A stretch of DNA of 64,000 nucleotides from Chloroflexota bacterium (GTDB lineage Bacteria > Chloroflexota > Dehalococcoidia > Lucifugimonadales > Lucifugimonadaceae): assembly GCA_002730555.1 (NCBI GenBank), contig PCAM01000021.1:62001-126000 (forward strand), given 5' to 3'. Both the position numbers and the translations under genes were made by a program. Numbering within the stretch: the first letter of the stretch is position 1; each line of letters begins with the position of its first letter. The notes below the pieces were generated by a model. The model was not told where the DNA came from. It worked only from the letters and a program-made list of their open reading frames with translations, and made no database searches. Shown here one piece after another: positions 49,501 to 57,565 of this stretch.

Positions 49501-50625
49501 TTAGCTAGCGGTCGGATAGACGCCGTACTCCTCAACCATCTCGCCTACGCGACGCATGCGCGAGATCATCGATGAGGGCATGGCATTGTCGGCTATTCCC
49601 AGAATGAATGCGTTGCCAGGGGAGATGGCACGGAACAGGTCTTCCATGTATTCCTCGAACTCCTCCTCCGATGTGCTCTCCTCAAGGAGAACGGAGGGCA
49701 GTCCGCCCCAGATGATCATCGAGTCGCCCCAGCGCTGTCGGGCGGTGCGAAGACTCAGAGGAACCATCGGGGATGTGATGAAGCACTCCTGCATGTCGTA
49801 GCCGGAGTCCTGCAACTGGTCCAGGATCTCCAGGCTGTCGTTATCGGCGTGCTGCGCCACCGATTTACCGTACTTATGCACGTAATCGGTGAACTCTTTG
49901 ACGTACGGGGTTATGTACTGGTCGTAATAGGGCGCCGGCGTCGTCTGCGACGCGAAGTGTGCGCCGTGGAGCAGCAGCCGTGCGGGAGACTCAGCCACCA
50001 CGGGCCACATGCGCTCCCTGTACACGCCCGCGATAGTGTCCAGAAGGCTCTCGACCTGCGTTGGGTTGTCGAAGAGGTCCAGATAAGCCGTCTCGTATCC
50101 GGAGAGATCGCCCAGGTAGTGGTGGAACGGAACGTCACCGATGGCGACCATCGGAAGGCCGTCGTCGCCGACGTCACGGTCGTAGGCCTCGTACTCCTCG
50201 TAGCAGGGATACCACTCCATGTGTTCGAAGATATGCATCACGGCGTCATAGTCGTCCGGCCCTTTGAGCATCTTGTCTACGACGAGCGGCTGAATTCCCA
50301 CCGCGTCCAGCTCTTCGGTCCTTTGTGCCGTCTGGCTCACGGTCCCGTAGGGCGTGATGTACTCGGTGGTGGTGAGCAATCCGTGTCGGCGGACGATCGT
50401 GTCCACGCCGCGGATTCGCGTTGTGTAAACGCGCCCGGTCCGTGCCGGGTTGCCCATATCCAGGTCGGCCCGTATCTCGCCCAGGCGCATGTCTTCGTAC
50501 TCGGCCGGGAGTGTACCCACGAGGCGTTGCGCCAGGTACCAGATCTCCATCCGCGGGATCCACGGGATCCGGTCCGGGCTCTTGCCATCCAGGATCGCCA
50601 GCAGACGTTCTCTGTTCGTCATCAT
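49501..50625 (-). CDS. Uroporphyrinogen decarboxylase-superfamily methyltransferase (second gene)
   Basis: A 374-residue URO-D/MtaA-fold protein, likely a corrinoid methyltransferase and not a heme pathway decarboxylase. It starts with TNRERLLAILDGKSPDRIPW, the usual opening. Later segments are HGAHFASQTTPAPYYDQYI, a KSVAQHADNDSLEILDQL stretch where related enzymes bind zinc through a His-x-Cys or His-x-Asp pair, and MIIWGGLPSVLL. It differs clearly from the neighbour at 50644, so the two probably have different methyl substrates or acceptors. It lies 18 bp after that gene and about 50 bp before the corrinoid protein gene. Confidence 0.85.
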   Translation of the reverse strand: MMTNRERLLAILDGKSPDRIPWIPRMEIWYLAQRLVGTLPAEYEDMRLGEIRADLDMGNPARTGRVYTTRIRGVDTIVRRHGLLTTTEYITPYGTVSQTAQRTEELDAVGIQPLVVDKMLKGPDDYDAVMHIFEHMEWYPCYEEYEAYDRDVGDDGLPMVAIGDVPFHHYLGDLSGYETAYLDLFDNPTQVESLLDTIAGVYRERMWPVVAESPARLLLHGAHFASQTTPAPYYDQYITPYVKEFTDYVHKYGKSVAQHADNDSLEILDQLQDSGYDMQECFITSPMVPLSLRTARQRWGDSMIIWGGLPSVLLEESTSEEEFEEYMEDLFRAISPGNAFILGIADNAMPSSMISRMRRVGEMVEEYGVYPTAS

Positions 50626-50643
50626 GTGTGTGGGCCTCGTTTC

Positions 50644-51783
50644 TTAAATCGATTCGCGCACGGTGTCGTACATCGCGACGACGTTCTCTGGTGGCACTTC
50701 TGACTGGATGTTGTGAACGGAAGCAACGACGTAGCCGCCGCCGGAGCCCAGATCGCCGATGCGGTCACGTACCTCTTGAGCGACCTCTGCCGCCGACCCG
50801 AACGGCAGGACTTTCTGCGTGTCTATCCCGCCCCAGAAGCAGACGTCTTTGCCGTACTCCGCCTTCAGCGGACCCGGCTCCATGCCCTGTGCATTGGTCT
50901 GCACGGGGTTAATCACGTCGACGCCGCAATCGATGATGTCGGCCAACAGTTCCCTGATGGAGCCGTCGCTGTGCATGATCACCTTGGCGTCGGTCAGGCT
51001 GTGCAGAGTACCGACGAAACGGGCGTGGTGTGGCTTGATCATCTTTCGGTAGAGATCGCCACTCAGATACGACTGCGTCTGGATTCCCATGTCGTCGCCG
51101 AAAGCCACGCCATCCACAAGATCCCCGACCTCGTTCAAGGCTGTTGTGGCTATCCCGCAGATCGTGTCCGTGACGCGCTCCTGAAGCGCCTCGGCAAACG
51201 CCTCGTTGAGCAGCAGGTCTTCCAGCAGCTCCGTGAACCCGCGTAGACGCTGGGAAAGGGCGAAGGTGCTGTTCGGAAGGTTGAGGACGATGGCGAAATC
51301 CGTGTTATCCCTGAGCTCCTGGACCCGCTTTCGCAGCCCTTTGACACGCCCGGGGTCGTCCGGCACGGGCCAGTCGATCGAATCGACGGCCGAAATCCCT
51401 GGGTCAACCAGGCTTTGTAGTGGCCCTTCAACGTTGATGTCTGGAGCCGTGAAGAAAGCCTTCTCCCAGCGGACGCCCCAATCGTCGATGTAGGTCATCT
51501 CATCGATGCGTGCGCGGGGCCGCACGTTGGGCTGGCTCAGGTGCGCCGGCCGGACATCGATATCGAACCGTTGCAGCACCTCCTCGCTGGGGACGACAAC
51601 CTGGCCCTCCCCGCGTGTGCCCTCGACAAGCTCCTCGGGTTCGATCCCCAGGTGCGCCAGCAGGGCGACGTAAGCGTCCGGGTGGATCTGCGTGGCCGGC
51701 CCGCCGCCGAAGTCCATCGGCGTTCGGTCCGTCTCCTCGTGGTTCAGCGCTTTGACGACGCGCTCCCTGTGGGTCATAGACAT
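50644..51783 (-). CDS. Uroporphyrinogen decarboxylase-superfamily methyltransferase (first gene)
   Basis: A 379-residue URO-D/MtaA-fold protein. It opens MTHRERVVKALNHEETDRTPMDFGG. The C-terminal part has the pattern of the URO-D-like methyltransferase subgroup: VIMHSDGSIRELL, DVINPVQTNAQGMEP, VCFWGGIDTQKVLPFG and GGGYVVASVHNIQ before the end. The His-Ser-Asp of MHSDG takes the place of the His-x-Cys zinc site of MtaA. It is the first gene of the minus-strand operon and is divergent from the MetH-activation-like gene, with 107 bp between the two starts. The methyl donor is unknown. Confidence 0.86.
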   Translation of the reverse strand: MSMTHRERVVKALNHEETDRTPMDFGGGPATQIHPDAYVALLAHLGIEPEELVEGTRGEGQVVVPSEEVLQRFDIDVRPAHLSQPNVRPRARIDEMTYIDDWGVRWEKAFFTAPDINVEGPLQSLVDPGISAVDSIDWPVPDDPGRVKGLRKRVQELRDNTDFAIVLNLPNSTFALSQRLRGFTELLEDLLLNEAFAEALQERVTDTICGIATTALNEVGDLVDGVAFGDDMGIQTQSYLSGDLYRKMIKPHHARFVGTLHSLTDAKVIMHSDGSIRELLADIIDCGVDVINPVQTNAQGMEPGPLKAEYGKDVCFWGGIDTQKVLPFGSAAEVAQEVRDRIGDLGSGGGYVVASVHNIQSEVPPENVVAMYDTVRESI

Positions 51784-51813
51784 CGGCGTGTCCTCTCTTT
51801 TAAGGCGGGGGGG

Positions 51814-51829
51814 CGGGCGCGAACGCCCG
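51814..51829. promoter_or_regulatory. Small hairpin and partial palindrome in the divergent control region
   Basis: CGGGCG-CGAA-CGCCCG forms a perfect six-base stem in the leader of the methyltransferase operon. Just beside it, at 51832-51849, ATGTAACATTTGTCAT is a partly palindromic AT-rich site that could be an operator for both directions. No cobalamin riboswitch fits in this short space. Confidence 0.3.
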
Positions 51830-51890
51830 AAGATGTAACATTTGTCATGTCGCGGGTATCCGCGCCGCTGGCTGCAGGAATACGTTCCCC

Positions 51891-52634
51891 ATGTTCTCCC
51901 CCGACCCCGCGTCTGGAACGATCACCCGCGTCGATGTCGAACTGGTGCCCGACGACGTATGGCGCTGTCTCGGACCGGCCGGGGGCGCACGAGAGCAACT
52001 GGCCGACGACATTGAATCGGCGATTATGGAAGCCTCGAGCTTGGCCGAGCCGGCCTCGGTCAAACGTGAACTGGCTGTCAGCACCATCGGCCGGGGTGTG
52101 GTCGAGTTTGACGGCGGACTGTCCGTTAACGGCCCGATGCTTCCCCACCTGATGGAGGGCGCTCAGGGTGCGGTGTTCCTTGTCGTCACGGCGGGCTCTG
52201 AAATCGGTCATCGCGTGTCCGAGCTCTTCGCCGACGACAAACCCCTGGAGGCGATCGTGCTCGATGCCGCCGGGTCCGCTATCGCCATGAATGTGCAGTC
52301 CCGAACGGTCAGCGAGGTCGCCGACGAGCGAAAAGGGGAGGGCTACCAGGTCGGGCCCTGCCTGGTGCCGGGCAACGAGTACTGGGACCTTGAAGGACAG
52401 CGCACCGTTTTCGGCGCGCTGCCGGCAGGTCAAATAGGCGTCCGGTTGCTCGATTCTTTGCAAATGGATCCCCAGAAATCGCAAAGCGCACTGGTACCGT
52501 TCGGAGAAGAGCTCCGAATCCTTGACGACCCAACCACTTCCCCGTGCAGTAGCTGCAAGGCGTTGCGCTGCCCGATGCGCCTCGAGCCATATAAAGCGAA
52601 CGAAGCGAGCTGGGACACCGGAATCCACTCCTGA
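51891..52634 (+). CDS. MetH activation-domain-like protein with C-terminal Cys motif
   Basis: A 247-residue protein related to the SAM-binding activation domain of B12-dependent methionine synthase. Recognisable parts are a VFLVVTAGSEIGHRVSELF helix region, AIVLDAAGSAIAMNV, the CLVPGNEYWDLEGQ segment that replaces the MetH SPGY loop, and LDSLQMDPQKSQSALVPFG. At the end Cys219, 222 and 227 (CSSCKALRC) form a possible metal or Fe-S site, seen in stand-alone members of the group. Such proteins sit beside corrinoid methyltransferases and probably reduce and remethylate inactive Co(II) corrinoid. It is divergent from that operon here. Confidence 0.82.
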   Translation: MFSPDPASGTITRVDVELVPDDVWRCLGPAGGAREQLADDIESAIMEASSLAEPASVKRELAVSTIGRGVVEFDGGLSVNGPMLPHLMEGAQGAVFLVVTAGSEIGHRVSELFADDKPLEAIVLDAAGSAIAMNVQSRTVSEVADERKGEGYQVGPCLVPGNEYWDLEGQRTVFGALPAGQIGVRLLDSLQMDPQKSQSALVPFGEELRILDDPTTSPCSSCKALRCPMRLEPYKANEASWDTGIHS

Positions 52635-52788
52635 CCGAATATGGGCAAGGAGCGTCGGTTACCTGATTCACGCCGGTTGCTCATCCGCACGATAACTCAT
52701 TTGCACGATAAGACGCAGGCCCAAACGGGAGCTAGTTGAACGGGCATGAGGATTTCGTGAGAGCGCCGGACGACGGCATGAGGGGGCT

Positions 52789-53289
52789 ATGACGGAGATC
52801 GGTAACGTGGCGCCCAGACTCCCGGCCGATCCTGGCGGCTACGCGCTGATGTTTCGGCTGGATAAACCGATCGCCGTAAAACCGGGGAAACTGGGGATCG
52901 CCGAGCTGTCTGCGGGGCAGTATCTGTATCTGGGTAGCGCTTTGTCCGGCATGAGGCCGCGCCTCGCTCGCCACCTGAGACGCCGCAAGAAACGCCACTG
53001 GCACATCGACGCGCTGACCTTGTCGGTGCGGCCACATGAGATCTGGTGGGTGGCGACGGACACCCGGTTGGAATGCGACTGGACCACCACCGCACTGGCA
53101 GGTGCCGGCGCAAGCACTCCGGTACCGGGCTTCGGCTCGTCTGACTGCCGCTGCAAGTCGCACCTGGTACACCTGAAAACTGGGGCGGTGCTCGAACGCG
53201 TCTACGAGGGCATCGTCGGGGTCAATCCAGAGGTGCATCGGCTGAGAGTACCAACCCGGCTAACCAAACGATTTCTCAACACCCCATAG
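52789..53289 (+). CDS. DUF123 GIY-YIG family protein
   Basis: A 166-residue DUF123 (GIY-YIG-like) nuclease-fold protein. The pattern is complete: GGYALMFRLDKPIAV, GQYLYLGSALSGMRPRLARH, KKRHWHIDALTL and VPGFGSSDCRCKSHLVHL. This matches stand-alone DUF123 proteins and the domain fused to some endonuclease III enzymes. It is intact, unlike the GIY-YIG remnant at 40798. It stands alone downstream of the MetH-activation-like gene. The cellular role is not known; DNA cleavage or repair is expected from the fold. Confidence 0.9.
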   Translation: MTEIGNVAPRLPADPGGYALMFRLDKPIAVKPGKLGIAELSAGQYLYLGSALSGMRPRLARHLRRRKKRHWHIDALTLSVRPHEIWWVATDTRLECDWTTTALAGAGASTPVPGFGSSDCRCKSHLVHLKTGAVLERVYEGIVGVNPEVHRLRVPTRLTKRFLNTP

Positions 53290-53340
53290 GGGTGGCGTTT
53301 CCCCCGCCTGTTGCGCGAACACCCTGCATTCCCCCAGCTG

Positions 53341-53550
53341 TCATCCTGAACTCGATTCGGGATCGGACACGAGCGCCGCATCGTCGTCATTTGAGCGAGA
53401 CCGTCCGCGAACGCGGGCCGGATGTTGAGAGGAGTCACCGGACGCGGTTAAGAACAGATCCTGACTCAAATTCAGGGTGACAATGCAAACGTTGACGCGT
53501 GACCACGCCCGCCGTCATGGAACACTGTAGGGGCGTATGGCGATACGCCC
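53341..53550. repeat. Cluster of family A and B repeats
   Basis: A family A palindrome at 53341-53364, a second family A-like end in the opposite orientation at 53458-53482, and a family B element at 53527-53550. They fill the gap between two convergent genes. Confidence 0.65.
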
Positions 53551-53573
53551 GCGCGGTTAACTCACCACGCCCG

Positions 53574-54755
53574 TTACGCTAGCGACCGTTTCCCGTAACC
53601 CTCCGGCGCGGTCACCAGATCACCCTCGGCGAACCGTTCCACACGGAACATCGAGATGTCCGCCACGTCTGTCTCGCCGCCCAGCACCACATCGGACAAA
53701 ATCCGACCCACGGCCGGACTGAGCTTGAACCCGTGACCGCTGAACCCGACCGCCACGTGCAGCCCCGGAACCGCCTGAACAACGCCGAGCGCGGGTTGGA
53801 AGTCTGGCGTCGTGTCGTACACGCCGGTGTAGCCCCGCCGGTAGAGCGCATCCACTTCGGACGGAAAGCGGCCGGCGTACCGGGCGGTGTGACGGTTTAT
53901 AGATGACGGCGGTGGCTGCTTGTCGGTCTCGATATCGTGATCGACCTCGCCCTCAAGCGGGTCGTGATCGCCAAGGAGTACCAGTTCCGTGCCCTCCGGC
54001 CGGTAGTAACCATTCTGGATGTGGTCGGAGATGACGGGGTGTGGCGCCCCGAACCCGGCGCTACGCTCGACCACGGCGATGCTGTGGCGCACCGGCTTGA
54101 TCGGGAACTCCACCCCAAGTGGCTGCAGCAAGGCGCTGGTCCGGTACCCGGACGCCATAACCACCGATCCGGCGTCGATGTCGCCCGCGTTCGTTGTGAC
54201 CCGAACAGACGACCCGCCACCTGCTTCCACACCCGTCACCTCGACGCCCATGCGGAGGTCCGCACCGGCGTTTCTGGCCGCGGCGGCAAACGCATTAGCC
54301 GTGCTGGACCCGTCGGCGTGGCCGGAGTCCGGCTCCCAGCATCCCGCGACCGCGTCGTTGAGGGAGAGTCGTGGCTCGATATCGGTGATCTCCTCCAGCG
54401 ACAGCATCGTGGCGTCGATCCCCAGACCACGTTGAATGCCGACCACCCGGCGCGCCGCCGGCACGTCTTCCTGTGGCAGAACAACCAGAAACCCGACACG
54501 CCGGAACCCGGACTCGCCGCCAACCTCGTCCGCAAAGTTCTCAAACATTCGACGCCCGAACAGCGCCATCTTGATCAGCGATTCGTGGGTGTAGTGCATC
54601 CGGACGATAGCGCTGGACCACCCGGTTGCACCTGAAGCGATACCGGTCTTCTCAAGCAGGACCACACGCCCGGCTCCGCGTTTGGCAAGCTGCCATGTGA
54701 TGCTCGTCCCGATGCAACCACCGCCAACCACAACAACGTCAGCCGTTTCCGCCAT
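53574..54755 (-). CDS. FAD-dependent oxidoreductase (sarcosine oxidase beta/DAO-like)
   Basis: A 393-residue D-amino acid oxidase-fold flavoprotein. The FAD motif is VVGGGCIGTSITWQLAKRG at about 9-27, with a GASGAT-like flavin loop (SGATGWSSAIVRMHY) after it. The late segment GLHVAVGFSGHGFKLSPAVG contacts the flavin. It resembles the sarcosine oxidase beta subunit and related amine oxidases, which oxidise N-methylated or secondary amines. It has no sarcosine oxidase partners beside it. The gene is convergent with DUF123 and followed by repeats. The substrate is unknown. Confidence 0.88.
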   Translation of the reverse strand: MAETADVVVVGGGCIGTSITWQLAKRGAGRVVLLEKTGIASGATGWSSAIVRMHYTHESLIKMALFGRRMFENFADEVGGESGFRRVGFLVVLPQEDVPAARRVVGIQRGLGIDATMLSLEEITDIEPRLSLNDAVAGCWEPDSGHADGSSTANAFAAAARNAGADLRMGVEVTGVEAGGGSSVRVTTNAGDIDAGSVVMASGYRTSALLQPLGVEFPIKPVRHSIAVVERSAGFGAPHPVISDHIQNGYYRPEGTELVLLGDHDPLEGEVDHDIETDKQPPPSSINRHTARYAGRFPSEVDALYRRGYTGVYDTTPDFQPALGVVQAVPGLHVAVGFSGHGFKLSPAVGRILSDVVLGGETDVADISMFRVERFAEGDLVTAPEGYGKRSLA

Positions 54756-55215
54756 ATGTGTGTCTCCGATGTCCGACCGGGTGTATATGCAACAGCTAGA
54801 GTCACGGTAATCGTGAAAAGTCGACGGGACGAGGGCAAGGTCTGCATTGCGATATCCCCCTCCTCGTCCGCCAATCTCTCATTACGTCGCCGCCGCGACC
54901 GGCCGACTGGTGAACCTGCTGATTTCGATCTTGTCGCAACTCAAGATCGACTGATTACGGCACCGGCTCTGATAGCGCAGTGCCTGTAAGTCGGAGCCTA
55001 CATGATGTCGAGTCACAATAGCGGCATTTAGCCTCAGGGTCACTGTGAATAGGCACTGGGTGCGGTGTTCCTGATGCCGGAATACGGAATGAACTTTCGG
55101 CGGCACTGACATTTGATCTGCGCCACGCCTTCCACCTCCCAATCATGCCTAATGCTGCGTTATCCTCCCAGGGCTTTCCGTTTACACACGACCCACCATT
55201 GGAGGAGCGCCCCAG
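54756..55215. other. Intergenic stretch between divergent genes
   Basis: About 460 bp. No known domain appears in either strand and no clear promoter or repeat is visible. It must hold the promoters of the FAD oxidase and the enoyl-CoA hydratase genes. Confidence 0.4.
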
Positions 55216-56073
55216 ATGCCGTTCGAGAAGATCATCTCCGAGACGACGCCTGAAGGGGTGCTCATCCTCACGATGAACGACCCGGACACCCTCAATGCGC
55301 TGGGCGAGCCGCTCATGCCGGAACTGGAGTCGGAGGTCGACCGTTTTGCGGTGACCAGAGATCTCCGGGTACTCGTTATTACAGGCGCGGGCAGGGCGTT
55401 CTCTTCCGGGGCGAATGTCCGCGGGTTCCAGCGCCGCATCAACGACGCTGACGCGGCGGCGGAAGAAGCGCCTGAACAACGGGCCACCTCCTGGCAACAG
55501 CTGGATCCCGACTACACATCACGTGAGGCGCTAGGTGCGAAGACAGGCCCGCCGATCGTGCCCAAGCTCCACAACCTGCACAAGCCGTCGTTCGCCGCCG
55601 TCAACGGCCACGCCTATGGCCTCGGCTGCGGCATCGCACTGTCTTGCGACATCAGGATCGCTGGCGAGAGTGCTCGTTTCAATGAGGCGTTCATCCGCAA
55701 CGGGCTGGTCCCAGCAGACGGCTCGGCCTGGCAACTGCCCAAGCTAGTCGGCATGGCAAATGCCCTGTGGATGCAGTACTCCGGTGAACCGATCGATGGC
55801 AACGAGGCGTATCGCATGGGGCTCGCCAACAAGGTCGTGCCGGACGAGGTGCTGATGGAGACGACGATCGAGATGGCGACGAAGTTGGCCCGCGGGCCGG
55901 TGTATGCCATGGGGATCGTCAAGCAGTTGATCCACCAGGCCTACCAACAGGACCTTGCCGAGCACCTTCCTCTGGCGTCCCGTGGGCAGGACCTCACTCG
56001 GACGACGTTCGACCACAAGGAGGGCGTGGCCGCGTTCCTGGAGAAGCGAAAGCCTGAGTTCAAGGGCTATTAG
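55216..56073 (+). CDS. Enoyl-CoA hydratase/isomerase family protein
   Basis: A 285-residue crotonase-fold enzyme. The CoA and oxyanion-hole elements are present: VITGAGRAFSSGANVRGF and AAVNGHAYGLGCGIALSCDI. The second catalytic Glu of true hydratases (usually in a GxxPE segment) is replaced in GLVPADGSAWQLPKLVG, so hydration is uncertain and an isomerase, decarboxylase or ring-opening activity is possible. The start has GGAGG ten bases upstream. It is followed by a CaiB/BaiF transferase on the same strand, which would activate acids to CoA thioesters for this enzyme. Confidence 0.88.
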   Translation: MPFEKIISETTPEGVLILTMNDPDTLNALGEPLMPELESEVDRFAVTRDLRVLVITGAGRAFSSGANVRGFQRRINDADAAAEEAPEQRATSWQQLDPDYTSREALGAKTGPPIVPKLHNLHKPSFAAVNGHAYGLGCGIALSCDIRIAGESARFNEAFIRNGLVPADGSAWQLPKLVGMANALWMQYSGEPIDGNEAYRMGLANKVVPDEVLMETTIEMATKLARGPVYAMGIVKQLIHQAYQQDLAEHLPLASRGQDLTRTTFDHKEGVAAFLEKRKPEFKGY

Positions 56074-56106
56074 GGGGCTGTCGGGAGAGTGGGCTATTCC
56101 ACGGAT

Positions 56107-56166
56107 GCCTCACCCTTCCGGCAGGCGGAAAGGCAGGCTCCCGCCCCTCTCCCGCGGGGAGAGGGG
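56107..56166. repeat. Family C repeat upstream of the CaiB gene
   Basis: CCTCACCCTTCC at the left and the hairpin CCCCTCTCCCGCGGGGAGAG at the right, the same arrangement as at 10601-10648. It separates the enoyl-CoA hydratase and CaiB genes. Confidence 0.65.
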
Positions 56167-56205
56167 TATACATGGAGCAGAGTTGCCAGAGAGGTTCAAA
56201 ATAAC

Positions 56206-57486
56206 ATGCCCGGACCGTTGGATGGCGTTCGAGTTCTCGAGTTCTCGCAGATCGTGGCGTTGCCGTTTAACGGCGCAGTCATGTCCGACCTGGGCGCTGA
56301 GGTGATCAAGGTGGAGCCGCTCACCGGCGACCCGCACCGCAACCGCGGCACAGTCATGCCGAACGAAGGAAAGCGTTTCCAGTCGCTTAACCGAGGCAAG
56401 CAAAGCGTCGCCGTTAATCTGCGTGATGCGCGGGGGCTCGCCTTCATTCATAAAGTCGTCCCGACCGTAGACATTGTCACGATCAACTTCCGGCCCGGCG
56501 TTTCTGAGCGACTGGGGATCGACTACGAAACGCTCAAGAAACTCAATCCCGGGCTGATCTACTGCGAGATCACCGGCTTTGGCAACAGCGGCCCGATGGG
56601 CGACCGCGGCGGCACCGACATCGTCGCTAACGGCTACAGCGGGTTGATGATGGCGGACATGAAGGTGGATGCGCACGGCCAGCCCGCAAACATCAGCGCG
56701 ATCTCACTGGCCGATTACTGCGCCGGGTTCTCGGCGACCGTCGGCATTACCTCAGCGCTGTACCACCGGGCGATAACAGGGCAGGGCCAGAAGATAGAGA
56801 CGTCTCTGTTGCAGGCGGCGATATCCGTGCAGGACACGGTCGTCATGCGGGAGCCTGTGCACGACGCGACGCTCCGGGATCCCATGGTGAAAGAGATCGC
56901 TGAATTGCGAAAACAGGGCGCCGACTACCCGGAGATTCAGGCCGCCTATGTGCGGGGTCGTGGCGCATCGCGCGTGGCCGCACGGGCCTACTACTCCACT
57001 TACCAGGTAAGGGACGGCTCGATGGTGTTGGGGGCGCTAACTCCGGCGAACCGGGCGGCGGCGCGGATGGTATTAGGGGTAGCGCACGACCCGAGTGACG
57101 AGCCTGATTTTGATGAGTCGCGGCAGGAAAGCATGGAGCAGGCAACCGCTTTGCACGCCGAGATGCGGGCCACGCTGCGTACACGAACGCTGAAGGACTG
57201 GCTTGAGGCGTTCACGGCCGCCGGCGTTCCCGTTGCGCCGGTCAACATGCCGGAGGAGATGTCGGACGACCCCCAGGTCGAGGCGATGGGTTTCATGCGG
57301 GAGCTTGAGCATCCGCTATTCGGTCCACAACGCCTGGCCGGCCCCGTAGTCTCCATGTCCGAAACGCCGACCGATATCAGAGGCGTATCGCCGGGACTTG
57401 GTGCGGATACAGAGTCTGTGATGCGCGATGCCGGGATGACTTCAGAGGAAATCGAAGAAATGCGCCGGGACGGTGTGATCCTCTAG
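56206..57486 (+). CDS. CaiB/BaiF family CoA-transferase
   Basis: A 426-residue class III CoA-transferase that moves CoA between organic acids. It starts MPGPLDGVRVLEFSQIVALPFNGAVMSDLGAEVIKVE, with LNRGKQSVAVNLRD and INFRPGVSERLGIDYE after it. The nucleophilic Asp is in RGGTDIVANGYSG (about residue 130 to 135). The C-terminal domain has VPVAPVNMPEEM. The frame opens at 56089 across a family C repeat, but the ATG at 56206 is the family start, with GAGAGG upstream. It probably works with the enoyl-CoA hydratase homologue in a CoA-dependent degradation route. Confidence 0.92.
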   Translation: MPGPLDGVRVLEFSQIVALPFNGAVMSDLGAEVIKVEPLTGDPHRNRGTVMPNEGKRFQSLNRGKQSVAVNLRDARGLAFIHKVVPTVDIVTINFRPGVSERLGIDYETLKKLNPGLIYCEITGFGNSGPMGDRGGTDIVANGYSGLMMADMKVDAHGQPANISAISLADYCAGFSATVGITSALYHRAITGQGQKIETSLLQAAISVQDTVVMREPVHDATLRDPMVKEIAELRKQGADYPEIQAAYVRGRGASRVAARAYYSTYQVRDGSMVLGALTPANRAAARMVLGVAHDPSDEPDFDESRQESMEQATALHAEMRATLRTRTLKDWLEAFTAAGVPVAPVNMPEEMSDDPQVEAMGFMRELEHPLFGPQRLAGPVVSMSETPTDIRGVSPGLGADTESVMRDAGMTSEEIEEMRRDGVIL

Positions 57487-57505
57487 GCCCGCGTTCCCGG
57501 ACATG

Positions 57506-57529
57506 GTAGGGGCGGCTGACTATCCGCCC
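57506..57529. repeat. Family B repeat
   Basis: GTAGGGGCGGCTGACTATCC followed by GCCC, matching the elements at 10692 and 53527 in layout (GTAGGGGCG ... CGCCC). It lies between the convergent CaiB and DUF1501 genes. Confidence 0.6.
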
Positions 57530-57565
57530 TGAGGGTGGGCTAATCGCCCCCCCCTCAAACGCTCG

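Noticed and set aside
51784-51890. Cobalamin riboswitch in front of the corrinoid operon
   Set aside because: The space is only 107 bp and shared by two divergent genes, and no B12-box-like sequence is visible.
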